From positions 1-64,000 of the forward strand of contig DASPOF010000157.1 of NCBI GenBank assembly GCA_035626155.1: 64,000 bases of DNA, read 5' to 3'. Below the pieces are notes generated by a model. It saw only the letters and a list, made by a program, of their open reading frames with translations, did not search any database and was not told where the DNA came from. This DNA is from DASPOF01 sp035626155 (GTDB lineage Bacteria > Desulfobacterota > Binatia > Binatales > Binataceae). The position numbers were made by a program, and so were the translations under genes. This document shows, one piece after another, positions 41,633 to 50,567 of the stretch. The first letter of the stretch is position 1. Each line of letters begins with the position of its first letter.

Positions 41633-42550
41633 TTGAAGCCCAAACGCAGCGCAACTCGACGCCAGGAGCGCATCGCCCGCGCGGCGAGCCGCCCATCTGC
41701 GCCGGTGGCCGAGCTCAGCGCGATCGAGCGCGTGCGGCTTGCGCGAAATTCCGCCCGGCCGCAGACGCTCGACTATATCGAGCGGCTGTTTCACGACTTC
41801 TTCGAGATCCATGGCGACCGGCGGTTTGCGGATGACGCCGCGATCGTGACCGGCCTGGGTTACTTCGGCCGCCGCCCGGTCGCGATCGCCGGACAGCAAC
41901 GCGGCCGCAATACGGCCGAACGGATCAAGCGCAACTTCGGCCGGCCGCATCCGGAGGGCTATCGCAAGGCCGCCCGCACCTTCGAACTCGCCGATCGCTT
42001 CGGCCTGCCGCTCATCACGTTTATCGACACCCAGGGCGCGGACCCGGGCCTCGGCGCGGAGGAGCGCGGGCAGGTCGAGGCGATCGCGGCGAACCTCGAG
42101 CTGATGGCGCGGCTCACCGTGCCGGTGATCGCGTGCGTGATCGGCGAGGGCGGTTCCGGCGGCGCGCTCGCGCTCGGCGTCGGAAACGTCGTGCTCATGC
42201 AGGAGAACGCGTGCTATTCGGTGATTACTCCGGAGGGTTGCGTGGCGATCCTGTGGCGCGAGGCGACCGAGGAGCGAATCGCCACGGCCGCATCGGCGCT
42301 CAAGCTCTCGGCCCCGGACCTGCTGCGCTTCGGCATCATCGATGAGATCGTTTCCGAGCCGCCCGGCGGTGCGCATACGGCGCCCGAAAAGGCCGCTCGC
42401 CTGCTCGGCGCGGCGATCGCGCGCCACCTCTCCGCCCTCTCAAGGCTCGCCCCGCAGCAGCTCCGCCGCGAGCGTGAGCGCAAATTCGCGGCGATGGGCA
42501 CCGCATACCTCTCCCAGCCGCGCGTTGAAAAGCCAGCGCCGATCGGTTAG
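41633..42550 (+). CDS. accA: Acetyl-CoA carboxylase carboxyltransferase subunit alpha
   Basis: Alpha subunit of the carboxyltransferase that makes malonyl-CoA. Of 305 residues, RPQTLDYIERLFHDFFEIHG and GDRRFADDAAIVTGLGYFG match the N-terminal region, and RNFGRPHPEGYRKAAR with FIDTQGADPGLGAEERGQ is the CoA/carboxybiotin site. The conserved GEGGSGGALALGVGN and VITPEGCVAILWRE follow. TTG 41633 is selected because AGAGGA lies four bases upstream; ATG 41552 overlaps miaA out of frame, and GTG 41706 is an alternative. The partner accD is not in the window. Confidence 0.9.
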   Translation: MKPKRSATRRQERIARAASRPSAPVAELSAIERVRLARNSARPQTLDYIERLFHDFFEIHGDRRFADDAAIVTGLGYFGRRPVAIAGQQRGRNTAERIKRNFGRPHPEGYRKAARTFELADRFGLPLITFIDTQGADPGLGAEERGQVEAIAANLELMARLTVPVIACVIGEGGSGGALALGVGNVVLMQENACYSVITPEGCVAILWREATEERIATAASALKLSAPDLLRFGIIDEIVSEPPGGAHTAPEKAARLLGAAIARHLSALSRLAPQQLRRERERKFAAMGTAYLSQPRVEKPAPIG

Positions 42551-42563
42551 CCATTTCCGACGC

Positions 42564-43679
42564 ATGCCAACACGGAGTGCCAGGAAGAACGCGGTTGAGC
42601 CGCCGTCGATCGAGACGCTGCGCGCGCGAATCGACGAGATCAATCTGAAGCTCTTAAGCCTGCTCTCGCTGCGCGCGAACCTCGTCACCGAGATCGGCCA
42701 TCTCAAGGGCGCCAGTGCGGAAGCGGTTTACCAGCCCGCGCGCGAGCGAGACGTGCTCGAAAAGATGGTCGCCGAGAACGCCGGGCCGCTCGGCGCGGAT
42801 GCGATCAGAACCATCTTTACCGAGATTATCTCCGCATGCCGGGCGCTCGAGCATCCGCTGCGCGTGGCATACCTCGGACCCGAGCACACCTACACGCACG
42901 AGGCCGCGCGGGGACGCTTCGGAGCGAACGTGGAATATTCGCCCCAGAGCTCGATTGCCGGCGTGTTCCAGGCGTCCGAGAGCGGGCGCAGCGACCTGGG
43001 AGTGGTGCCGGTGGAGAACTCGACCGAGGGTTCGGTGCCGCTCACGCTCGATCTGCTGATCGATACGCCGCTGGTGATCGTCGGGGAGATTCTGCTTCCC
43101 GTCCGCCACGCGCTGCTTTCGCTCACGGGCGACGCCGGTGCGATCCGCCGCATCTTCTCGCATCAGCAGTCGCTTGCGCAGTGCCGCGGATACCTGTCGG
43201 CAAATTTCCCGCACTGCGATCTCGAGGCGGTCGCATCGAATGCGTTTGCCGCCCAGCGCGCGGCCGAGGACCCATCGACCGCCGCGATCGCATCCGTGGC
43301 CGCCGCCGAAGCCTACGGGTTAAAAATAATCGCGGAGAACATCCAGGACCTTGCCGCCAACGCGACGCGGTTTCTAGTGATGGGCAAGCGGCCGGCCGAG
43401 CGCTCGGGCGCCGACAAGACCACGGTGCTGTTCGCGGTAGCGCATCGGGCCGGCACGCTGTACGAGGCGCTGGGGCTGTTCGCGCGCAACGGGATCAATA
43501 TTTCCAAGATCGAATCGCGGCCCTTGCGATCGCGCCCGTGGGAATATCTGTTCTTCGTGGACCTGGGCGGCCATCGCGATGACCCCAAGCTCAAGCGCGC
43601 GCTGCAGGCGCTCGGGCGCAAGGCCCTTTTTTTGAAGGTTCTGGGATCGTATCCTGAAGGGAAGCCGGCCGCGGTCTAA
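42564..43679 (+). CDS. pheA: Bifunctional chorismate mutase / prephenate dehydratase
   Basis: A 371-residue enzyme for the two steps from chorismate to phenylpyruvate. Residues ~18-100 form the AroQ-type mutase (RARIDEINLKLLSLLSLRAN). The dehydratase domain starts at VAYLGPEHTYTHEAARGRFG, with VVPVENSTEGSVPLTLDLL and catalytic-region ANATRFLVMGKRP. The ACT domain at ~290-371 has RAGTLYEALGLFARNGINIS and ESRPLRSRPWEY, where phenylalanine would bind for feedback inhibition. ATG 42564 is preferred. It is followed by hisC, tyrA and cmk in the same direction. Confidence 0.94.
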   Translation: MPTRSARKNAVEPPSIETLRARIDEINLKLLSLLSLRANLVTEIGHLKGASAEAVYQPARERDVLEKMVAENAGPLGADAIRTIFTEIISACRALEHPLRVAYLGPEHTYTHEAARGRFGANVEYSPQSSIAGVFQASESGRSDLGVVPVENSTEGSVPLTLDLLIDTPLVIVGEILLPVRHALLSLTGDAGAIRRIFSHQQSLAQCRGYLSANFPHCDLEAVASNAFAAQRAAEDPSTAAIASVAAAEAYGLKIIAENIQDLAANATRFLVMGKRPAERSGADKTTVLFAVAHRAGTLYEALGLFARNGINISKIESRPLRSRPWEYLFFVDLGGHRDDPKLKRALQALGRKALFLKVLGSYPEGKPAAV

Positions 43680-43698
43680 TAAGGCCCTTTCGCATCGC

Positions 43699-44799
43699 TT
43701 GATCAAAGCAGAAGACCTGGTGCTCCCGTCGGTTGCCGCGATCGCTCCCTACGAGCCCGGCAAACCGGTCGAGGAGCTCGAACGCGAACTCGGGATTTCC
43801 GAGCCAATCAAACTCGCCTCGAACGAGAACCCGCTCGGTCCGTCGCCGCGGGCGCTCGAGGCGATCAAGGCTGCGCTCCCGGAGTTGAGCCGCTATCCCG
43901 ACGGCGCGAGCTGGGAGCTGCGGGAAAAAATCGCGGCGCGCCACCAAATCGATCCCGCCCGCGTGTTCGCCGCATCGGGGTCGGTCGAGGTGATCCACCT
44001 GATCGCGTTCCTGTTCCTGCGGCCGGGGCTGAACGCGGTCTTCTCAGACCATTCGTTTGCGATCTATCCGATCGCGGCAGCCGCGGCCGGCGGCGCGGTT
44101 AAAGTTGCGCCGACCCGCGACGGATATTCGCACGACCTCGATGCGATCGCCGCCGCGATCGATGCCAACACGCGGGTCGTGTACCTGGCCAATCCGAACA
44201 ATCCTACCGGCACGATCTATCGCCGCGCCGAATGGAAGCGGTTTTTGGCGCGCGTGCCGGAGCGCACGGTGATCGTCGCCGACGAGGCGTATTTCGAATT
44301 CGTGCGCGATCCGCAATACCCGGATTCGCTTGAGGATCACGACGGCGAGCGGCTGATCGTTACGCTGCGCACCTTCTCGAAGATTTTCGGGCTGGCCGGT
44401 CTGCGCGTCGGGTACGCGGTCGCGCGCCCCGACGTCATCCGGTTGCTCAACCAGGTGCGCCAGCCGTTCAACGTGACTTCGCTTGCGCAAATCGCCGTGG
44501 TCGCGGCGATGGACGATCGCGCGCATGTGGCGCGCACGCTCAAGGTCAACGCCGAGGGAATGGATTACCTCGAAAGCGAATTTCGCCGGCTCGGATGCGC
44601 CTTCGTCAAAAGCCACGCCAACTTCATCCTGGCCGACGTCGGCGACGGGCGCGCAATCTACGACAAGCTCCTGCGCAAGGGCGTGATCGTCCGTCCGATG
44701 AACGGATACGGATACCCGCGCCACGTGCGGGTGAGCATCGGGCTGCCGGAAGAAAACCGCCGGTTCGTGGCGGCGCTCGAGCAGGTGTTGGCGCGTTAG
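43699..44799 (+). CDS. hisC: Histidinol-phosphate aminotransferase family protein
   Basis: A PLP-dependent class I/II aminotransferase of 366 residues. KLASNENPLGPSPRALEAIK and YPDGASWELREKIA are HisC hallmarks. NPNNPTGTIY and DEAYFEFVR form the PLP-binding region, and TFSKIFGLAGLRVGY contains the Schiff-base lysine (Lys228). In this position, between pheA and tyrA, it may also transaminate phenylpyruvate or prephenate-derived ketoacids, as seen for related aromatic aminotransferases. The start is TTG 43699; GTG 43720 is a weaker alternative. Confidence 0.9.
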   Translation: MIKAEDLVLPSVAAIAPYEPGKPVEELERELGISEPIKLASNENPLGPSPRALEAIKAALPELSRYPDGASWELREKIAARHQIDPARVFAASGSVEVIHLIAFLFLRPGLNAVFSDHSFAIYPIAAAAAGGAVKVAPTRDGYSHDLDAIAAAIDANTRVVYLANPNNPTGTIYRRAEWKRFLARVPERTVIVADEAYFEFVRDPQYPDSLEDHDGERLIVTLRTFSKIFGLAGLRVGYAVARPDVIRLLNQVRQPFNVTSLAQIAVVAAMDDRAHVARTLKVNAEGMDYLESEFRRLGCAFVKSHANFILADVGDGRAIYDKLLRKGVIVRPMNGYGYPRHVRVSIGLPEENRRFVAALEQVLAR

Positions 44800-44871
44800 A
44801 GGCGGAGTGCGGCGGCGCGCGCGCAGGCGCGCCAGTCGCGATGGCGTCGGGGCGCAAGTGAAGGAAATCTG

Positions 44872-45735
44872 ATGGCGCAACTTTTCAAGCAGATGACGGT
44901 GTGCGGCGTAGGGCTGATCGGTGGATCGCTCTCGCTTGCCGCGCGCCGCCACGATCTCATCGGGCGCATCGTCGCGCTCGGCCGCACGCAGGCCAATCTC
45001 GACATCGCGACCGCGCGCGGCATCTGCGATCTGGCCACGCGCGATGCGGTCGAGGCCGCACGCGGCGCGGATCTCATCGTCCTGGCGGTACCGATTCTTA
45101 CGATGCGCGAGACGCTCGCAAAGATGGTCCCGCATTGCGCGCCCGATGCGGTCATCACCGACGTCGGTAGCGTCAAGGGATGGGTCGTACGCGAGCTTGA
45201 GCCGCTGATCCCGGCCGGGATGGCGCTGGTCGCGGCGCACCCGGTCGCCGGCAAGGAAACCACCGGGGCGGGCGCCGCCGACGCGGACCTGTTCGTCGAT
45301 CGGCGCGTGATAATCACCCCGTCGGCCCGAAGCACCCCGGCCGCAGTCGCCAAAGTCGAGACGCTCTGGCGCGCGACCGGCGCGCGGGTCGAGCTGATGG
45401 CTCCCGAGATGCACGACGCTATCCTTGCCCGCGCAAGCCATCTGCCGCAGGTAGTCGCAAGCGTGCTCGGAGCGGCGCTCGCCGATGAGCGCGTGGAAGG
45501 CCTGCTTGCTGCGGACTTCGGCGCAAGCGGCCTTCGCGACACGAGCCGGCTTGCAGCATCATCGTGGGAAATGTGGCGTGATATATTTATTACCAATCGC
45601 GATGCGATCGCGCAGGCACTGCGCCTATACGGCGCGACGTTTGCCGAGTTCCAGCGCCTGGTCGAGGCCGGCGATATGGCCGGACTGGAAAAGCTCTTCG
45701 AGCGCGGACGGCGCATGAGGACGCGGATCGGATGA
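44872..45735 (+). CDS. tyrA: Prephenate dehydrogenase
   Basis: NAD(P)-dependent enzyme that converts prephenate to 4-hydroxyphenylpyruvate. The Rossmann motif VCGVGLIGGSLSL lies at residues 10-22. DVGSVKGWVVRELEPL and AAHPVAGKETTGAGAADADL are family signatures, the latter with the substrate histidine. The 287-residue length corresponds to the dehydrogenase without an ACT domain. It overlaps cmk by 4 bp. No aroA (5-enolpyruvylshikimate-3-phosphate synthase) gene sits between tyrA and cmk, although that order is common in related operons. Confidence 0.93.
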   Translation: MAQLFKQMTVCGVGLIGGSLSLAARRHDLIGRIVALGRTQANLDIATARGICDLATRDAVEAARGADLIVLAVPILTMRETLAKMVPHCAPDAVITDVGSVKGWVVRELEPLIPAGMALVAAHPVAGKETTGAGAADADLFVDRRVIITPSARSTPAAVAKVETLWRATGARVELMAPEMHDAILARASHLPQVVASVLGAALADERVEGLLAADFGASGLRDTSRLAASSWEMWRDIFITNRDAIAQALRLYGATFAEFQRLVEAGDMAGLEKLFERGRRMRTRIG

Positions 45736-46418
45736 GCCGGGCGCGTCCGATAATCGCGATCGACGGGCCGGTCGGCGCGGGCAAGTCCACGGTGGCGCGG
45801 GCGCTCGCGCGCGAGCTTGGGTTTTCCTACGTGAACACGGGCGCGATGTACCGGGCGGTCGCGCTGGCGGCGCGCGAGGGTGGTGTTGCGCCCGCCGATG
45901 CGGACCTCGAATCGCGGCTTGGCCCGATCCTGGAATCGATCCGGATCGCGTTCGACGGCGAGCGGGTTCTGCTCAACGGGCGCGACGTGAGCCGGCAAAT
46001 CGCGGAGCCCGAGGTGGGCGACCTCGCCTCGCGATTTTCCACCCTGGGCGCGGTTCGCGCGCGGATGCGCGAGTTGCAGCGGGCCGCGGGCGCGCAGGGC
46101 GGCGTCGTGATGGAAGGGCGGGATATCGGCACCGCGATCTTTCCCGACGCCGAGTTCAAGTTCTATCTCGACGCCGACGTGGAGGTGCGCGCGGAGCGCC
46201 GATGGGCCGAGCTTGAGGCACGCGGCGAGCGCGTATCGCGCGCGGAAGTGCTGCGCCAGCTTGTGGAGCGCGACCAGCGCGATCGCAACCGCGCGCTTGC
46301 TCCGCTTAAGCGCGCCGATGATGCGGTCGTGATCGATGCGACCAATCTTACCGTCGCGCAAGTGGTGGCGGCGATCAAAGTGACGATCGAACGAAAAACA
46401 TCGCCCGCAAGGGCTTGA
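45732..46418 (+). CDS. cmk: Cytidylate kinase
   Basis: Phosphorylates CMP and dCMP with ATP. The 228-residue protein has the P-loop GPVGAGKST at 12-20, YVNTGAMYRAVALAAREGG (NMP site), VVMEGRDIGTAIFPDAEFK and RWAELEARGERVSRAEVLRQ (lid region). ATG 45732 overlaps the tyrA stop, suggesting translational coupling. rpsA follows after 64 bp, the usual cmk-rpsA pairing in many bacteria. Confidence 0.95.
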   Translation: MSRARPIIAIDGPVGAGKSTVARALARELGFSYVNTGAMYRAVALAAREGGVAPADADLESRLGPILESIRIAFDGERVLLNGRDVSRQIAEPEVGDLASRFSTLGAVRARMRELQRAAGAQGGVVMEGRDIGTAIFPDAEFKFYLDADVEVRAERRWAELEARGERVSRAEVLRQLVERDQRDRNRALAPLKRADDAVVIDATNLTVAQVVAAIKVTIERKTSPARA

Positions 46419-46482
46419 AACCAAAACAATCCGGCTGTAAGTATCGCAGCAGTCTCGAAGTTGCTCAAAAGGTCCCCCCTAA

Positions 46483-48231
46483 ATGGAAAAAGGTTTGGCT
46501 GATAACGTGAGTGGAGGAAAGAATGATTTCGAATCGCTGATGGAAGAGAGCCTCAAGGCTCCTCGGCCCGGTGATGTTCTGGTCGGAAGAGTTCTCCTGA
46601 TCACCCGCGATTACGTCATCATCGACATCAACTACAAATGCGAAGGGCAAGTCCCGCTCGCCGAATTCCTTGACGCGCAAGGCAACGTCACGGTCAAGGA
46701 AGGCGACGAGGTGGACGTTTACTTCGAAGGCACCGAAACCGAAAACGGCATGGTGATGCTTTCGCACGCCAAGGCCGAGAAGTACAAAATCTGGCGCGAA
46801 CTCGACCGCGCATTCCAGAGCGAAACCCCGGTCGAGGGCGTGATACTCGGAAAGGTGAAGGGCGGGCTGAAGGTCGATATCGGCGTCCCCGCTTTTCTGC
46901 CCGGCTCTCATGTCGATCTGAGGCCGGCGCGCAATCTCGATCGCTACCTCGGACAGCGCGGACGCTTCCAGATCCTCAAGTTCAATCGCGCGCGCGGCAA
47001 CGTGGTCGTTTCGCGCCGCAGCGTGCTCGAGCGCGAACGCGCATCGCTCAAGGAGCAGACCCTCAGGGTGCTCGAAGAGGGAGTCATCCTCGAGGGCACG
47101 GTGAAGAACATCACCGACTACGGCGCATTCATCGATCTCGGCGGAATCGACGGCCTCCTGCACGTCACCGACATGTCGTGGGGCCGCGTCTCGCATCCCT
47201 CCGAGGTGCTCAAGGTCGGCGACAAGGTGAAGGTCGTCGTCCTCAAGTACGACCCCTCCCGCGAGCGCGTATCGCTGGGCATGAAGCAGATCATGCCCGA
47301 CCCGTGGACCAAGGCGGCCGAGAATTATCCGCCCGGTACCCGCGTCAAGGGCAAAGTCGTCAGCGTGACCGACTACGGCGCGTTCGTCGAGCTCGAGGAG
47401 GGCATCGAGGGCTTGATCCACGTCTCGGAGATGAGCTGGAGCAAGCGCGCGGTGCATCCCTCCAAAGTCGTCAAGGAGGGCTCCATCGTCGAGGTGCAGG
47501 TGCTCGGCGTCGATGAGGCCAACCGGCGCATCTCGCTCGGGCTCAAGCAGACCGAACCCAACCCATGGGAGGAGCTCGCGCAAAAGCATCCGGTGGGAAC
47601 TCGCGTCACCGGCAAGGTGAAGTCGATTACCGACTTCGGCGTGTTCGTCGAAATCGAGCCGGGAATCGACGGACTGGTCCACATTTCCGACTTGTCGTGG
47701 ACCAGGAAAATCCGCCATCCCTCCGAGGTCTTCAAGAAGGGCGATGAGGTCGAGGCGGTCGTGCTCGGGATCGATGCCGAGAACGAGCGCGTGAGCCTCG
47801 GGGTCAAGCAGATCACGCCCGACCCCTGGCACACGATCGGCGAGCGCTACCCGCTCAACACTCGCGTTCACGGCAAGGTGACCTCGCTCGCGGACTTCGG
47901 CGTGTTCGTCGAAATCGAGGAAGGGATCGAGGGATTGATCCACATCTCGCAGCTCAGCAATGAGCGGGTGGACAAGCCGTCGGCGCTGTACAAGGTGGGT
48001 GATGAGGTCGATGCGCTGGTGGTGCAGGTCGATTCCAAGGAGCGCAGAATCGGGCTGTCGATCAAGGCGCTCAAGGCTCACGAGGAGCGCGAGGAGATGC
48101 AGGCGTACTTGAAACGCGAGCACGAGGCCGCGCGCTTCTCGATGGAAGACATCCTCAACGAGGAACTGAGGCTCGACCGCGAGGATGGCGAGGGCCGCTC
48201 TTCGCGCGGCGGCCGCGGTCCGAATCGCTAG
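46483..48231 (+). CDS. rpsA: 30S ribosomal protein S1
   Basis: A 582-residue RNA-binding ribosomal protein with six S1 domains. The first two are degenerate (RVLLITRDYVIIDINYKCEG). Domains 3-6 repeat the pattern G-x-V-x2-I-x2-Y/F-G-x-F-V-x-I, for example KVKSITDFGVFVEIEPGIDG and HVTDMSWG or HISDLSW. The final ~40 residues are basic and glycine-rich. S1 recruits mRNA to the 30S subunit. The repeated domain sequence produces internal DNA similarity, which is not a CRISPR array. ihfB follows 47 bp downstream. Confidence 0.97.
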   Translation: MEKGLADNVSGGKNDFESLMEESLKAPRPGDVLVGRVLLITRDYVIIDINYKCEGQVPLAEFLDAQGNVTVKEGDEVDVYFEGTETENGMVMLSHAKAEKYKIWRELDRAFQSETPVEGVILGKVKGGLKVDIGVPAFLPGSHVDLRPARNLDRYLGQRGRFQILKFNRARGNVVVSRRSVLERERASLKEQTLRVLEEGVILEGTVKNITDYGAFIDLGGIDGLLHVTDMSWGRVSHPSEVLKVGDKVKVVVLKYDPSRERVSLGMKQIMPDPWTKAAENYPPGTRVKGKVVSVTDYGAFVELEEGIEGLIHVSEMSWSKRAVHPSKVVKEGSIVEVQVLGVDEANRRISLGLKQTEPNPWEELAQKHPVGTRVTGKVKSITDFGVFVEIEPGIDGLVHISDLSWTRKIRHPSEVFKKGDEVEAVVLGIDAENERVSLGVKQITPDPWHTIGERYPLNTRVHGKVTSLADFGVFVEIEEGIEGLIHISQLSNERVDKPSALYKVGDEVDALVVQVDSKERRIGLSIKALKAHEEREEMQAYLKREHEAARFSMEDILNEELRLDREDGEGRSSRGGRGPNR

Positions 48232-48278
48232 GGCCGGGGCGCGCACGCGGCGCGAAGGCGCATTTTGCATTCACGCCC

Positions 48279-48575
48279 ATGACCAAACGCGGAATCATCG
48301 AGGAGCTTCTCGCGCGCCATCAGGGTGTCTCCCACCGCCAGTCCGAGACGATCGTCAACGTGATGTTCGATTCGATTGCCGGCGCGCTTGCCGGCGGCGG
48401 GCGAATCGAAGTGCGCGGGTTCGGCAGTTTCGGCGTCAAGCATCGGCGCGCCCGCCAGGGCCGCAATCCCAAGACCGGCGAAGTGGTGAAGGTGGACGCC
48501 AAGCGCATCCCGTTCTTCCGCGCAGGCAAGGAACTTCGAAGCGAGATAAATGCCGACGCGCCGACGCTGCGCTAA
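48279..48575 (+). CDS. ihfB: Integration host factor subunit beta / HU family protein
   Basis: A 98-residue nucleoid protein. MTKRGIIEELLARHQGV and RIEVRGFGSFGVKHRRARQG match IHF-beta. GRNPKTGEVVKVDAKRIPFF with GKELRSEIN is the DNA-bending arm and C-terminal helix. The position directly after rpsA agrees with the classical rpsA-ihfB order. IHF often bends DNA at sigma-54 promoters, so it may help the activator proposed at 30-36 kb, though this was not tested. Its 3' end overlaps the HIT gene by 26 bp. Confidence 0.9.
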   Translation: MTKRGIIEELLARHQGVSHRQSETIVNVMFDSIAGALAGGGRIEVRGFGSFGVKHRRARQGRNPKTGEVVKVDAKRIPFFRAGKELRSEINADAPTLR

Positions 48576-49116
48576 GGGCAGGGCCTCCAAGCCGCCGGCC
48601 GCCGCGGGCCTGAGGCTGTGGGCGCCGTGGCGGTACGCCTACCTCAAGGCCGCCACCGCGGGGACAGTCGGTCAGTGCATCTTTTGCTTCGGCCGGCTGC
48701 GCGAGGGCGAGCGGCGCAGGCGGCTCGTGCTCTACGAGAATTCGGTGGCGACGGTCATGCTCAACCGCTACCCGTACAACAACGGGCACGTGATGGTTGC
48801 GCCGCGCCGCCACGTCGCATCGCTGGAGCTGCTCACGCGCGAGGAACGAATCGAAGTGAATGAGCTGGTTGCGTCCTCGGTGAAAGTCCTTCGCGGCGCG
48901 CTCAAGCCGGAGGGGCTCAACGTAGGGGCGAACCTGGGGCGGGTCGCGGGGGCGGGATTCGCGGACCACCTGCACTGGCACCTGGTGCCGCGCTGGGGTG
49001 GGGATACAAATTTCATGCCGGTACTTGCTTCAACGCGCGTGCTATCGCAGCATCTTGAGGACAGTTACGCGCGCTTAAGACCGGTTTTCAAAACGATCGG
49101 GGCTGATTTAACTTAG
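48550..49116 (+). CDS. HIT family hydrolase or transferase
   Basis: A 188-residue histidine-triad protein. FGRLREGERRRRLVLYENSV leads to MLNRYPYNNGHVMVAPRRHV (nucleotide site), and the triad HLHWHLVPRW has His140, His142 and His144. The N-terminal ~40 residues are a basic extension containing LWAPWRYAYLKA, which is characteristic of the Ap4A phosphorylase-like HIT branch. The substrate is a nucleoside phosphoramidate or diadenosine compound in known relatives. It overlaps ihfB by 26 bp in another frame. ATG 48550 is the only early ATG. Confidence 0.9.
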   Translation: MPTRRRCAKGRASKPPAAAGLRLWAPWRYAYLKAATAGTVGQCIFCFGRLREGERRRRLVLYENSVATVMLNRYPYNNGHVMVAPRRHVASLELLTREERIEVNELVASSVKVLRGALKPEGLNVGANLGRVAGAGFADHLHWHLVPRWGGDTNFMPVLASTRVLSQHLEDSYARLRPVFKTIGADLT

Positions 49117-49141
49117 GAGCAGAACTACGATCGGAAATTCC

Positions 49142-50551
49142 ATGGATCAAAATCTGCGCAACATCACGACCCTCGGCGGCCTGAAGGCCGCGGGCTACAA
49201 GACCGTCCCGGTGCGCATGGAAATGCGCAACAACCTGCTCGACCGCCTGCGCAACAAGCAGAAAATTCTCCCCGGGATCGTCGGCTACGATGACTCGGTC
49301 ATTCCCGAGATCGAAAACGCCGTCCTGGCCGGCCATCACATGATCTTTCTCGGCGAGCGCGGGCAGGCGAAATCGAGGATCATCCGGGCGCTGGCGGAGG
49401 TGCTCGATGAGTACGTGGCCGCGGTGAAGGGCTGCGAGATCAACGACGATCCCTACGCGCCGACTTGCCGGCAATGCCGCCGCCTGGCCGCGGAGAAGGG
49501 CGATGAGCTGGAGATCGCGTGGATCGGCCGCGACCATCGCTATGCCGAGAAGCTTGCGACCCCCGACGTGTCGGTCGCGGATCTGATCGGCGAGATCGAT
49601 CCGATCAAGGTTGCCGAGGGGCGCTACCTCGCCGACGAGGAGACGATCCATTACGGGCTTATCCCGCGCACCAATCGCGGCATCTTCGCGATCAACGAGC
49701 TTCCGGACCTTACCGAGAAGGTGCAGGTCGGGCTTTTCAACCTGATGGAGGAGAAGGACGTCCAGATCAAGGGCTACAAGATCCGGCTTCCGCTCGACCT
49801 GGTTTTCGTCGCGAGCGCCAATCCCGAGGACTACACCTCGCGCGGAAGGATAATCACCCCGCTCAAGGACCGCTTCGACGTTCAGATCCGGACGCATTAC
49901 CCCAAGACGATAGAGGACGAGATCGCGATCATGGAGCAGGAGGCGGCGTATCCGCCGCGCAGCGGGATGGAGGTCCGGATTCCGCAGTTCCTCAAGGAGA
50001 TTCTCGCGCAAATCACCTTCGAGGCGCGCAGCTCCAACGAGATCAACCAGTCCTCGGGCGTCTCCGTGCGCGTGACGATCAACAACTTCGAGTCGGTAAT
50101 CTCCAATGCCGAGAAACGATCGGTGATGAACGGAGAGACCGAGATCGTCCCGCGAATCTCCGACCTACATTCCGCATACGCATCGACCGCCGGCAAGATC
50201 GAGCTCGAGTACGTCGGCGAGGACAAGAAAGAGAGCGACCTGGTCGAGCGCCTCATCAACCGCGCCGTGCTCAAGGTCTTCGACCGCTGCGTCAAGCTCG
50301 ACGATCTCAAGAAGGTGATCGCCTACTTCGAGCAGGGTTGGGGCGTCGAGGTTTCCGATCGCGCGCCGTACTCAGAGTATATGGAGCCGCTGCGCGAGAT
50401 CGCGGGGCTGCGCGAGGCGATCGCGGCGCTGGGACCGTTCGAGACGCCGGGGCTGATGGCGGCGGCGAGCGAATTCATCCTCGAGGGCCTCCATCTCCAT
50501 CAGAAACTCAACAAGGATTGCCAGGGCGGGCGGTTCGCCTATCACGCCTGA
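49142..50551 (+). CDS. MoxR/ChlI-like AAA+ ATPase
   Basis: A 469-residue AAA+ protein related to magnesium chelatase subunit I and MoxR. The P-loop GERGQAKSR starts at Gly71. The Walker B region GIFAINELPDLTEKVQVGLF has asparagine (Asn185) where most AAA+ proteins have aspartate, while Glu186 is kept. The sensor-1 region DLVFVASANPEDYTSRGRII and IITPLKDRFDVQIRTHYPK follow. An insert at ~98-125 contains CEINDDPYAPTCRQC with three cysteines. The VWA partner gene starts 16 bp later. Such MoxR-VWA pairs act as chaperones in metal or complex assembly, but the client is unknown. Confidence 0.88.
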   Translation: MDQNLRNITTLGGLKAAGYKTVPVRMEMRNNLLDRLRNKQKILPGIVGYDDSVIPEIENAVLAGHHMIFLGERGQAKSRIIRALAEVLDEYVAAVKGCEINDDPYAPTCRQCRRLAAEKGDELEIAWIGRDHRYAEKLATPDVSVADLIGEIDPIKVAEGRYLADEETIHYGLIPRTNRGIFAINELPDLTEKVQVGLFNLMEEKDVQIKGYKIRLPLDLVFVASANPEDYTSRGRIITPLKDRFDVQIRTHYPKTIEDEIAIMEQEAAYPPRSGMEVRIPQFLKEILAQITFEARSSNEINQSSGVSVRVTINNFESVISNAEKRSVMNGETEIVPRISDLHSAYASTAGKIELEYVGEDKKESDLVERLINRAVLKVFDRCVKLDDLKKVIAYFEQGWGVEVSDRAPYSEYMEPLREIAGLREAIAALGPFETPGLMAAASEFILEGLHLHQKLNKDCQGGRFAYHA

Positions 50552-50567
50552 CCCCCGGGGCCGCATC

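Noticed and set aside
44796..46424. 542-codon minus-strand frame over tyrA and cmk
   Set aside because: No homology, and it covers two overlapping genes with full catalytic motifs.
46465..48270. 601-codon minus-strand frame opposite rpsA, with internal repeats
   Set aside because: The repeats are the mirror of S1 domains; the plus strand has six valid S1 domains.
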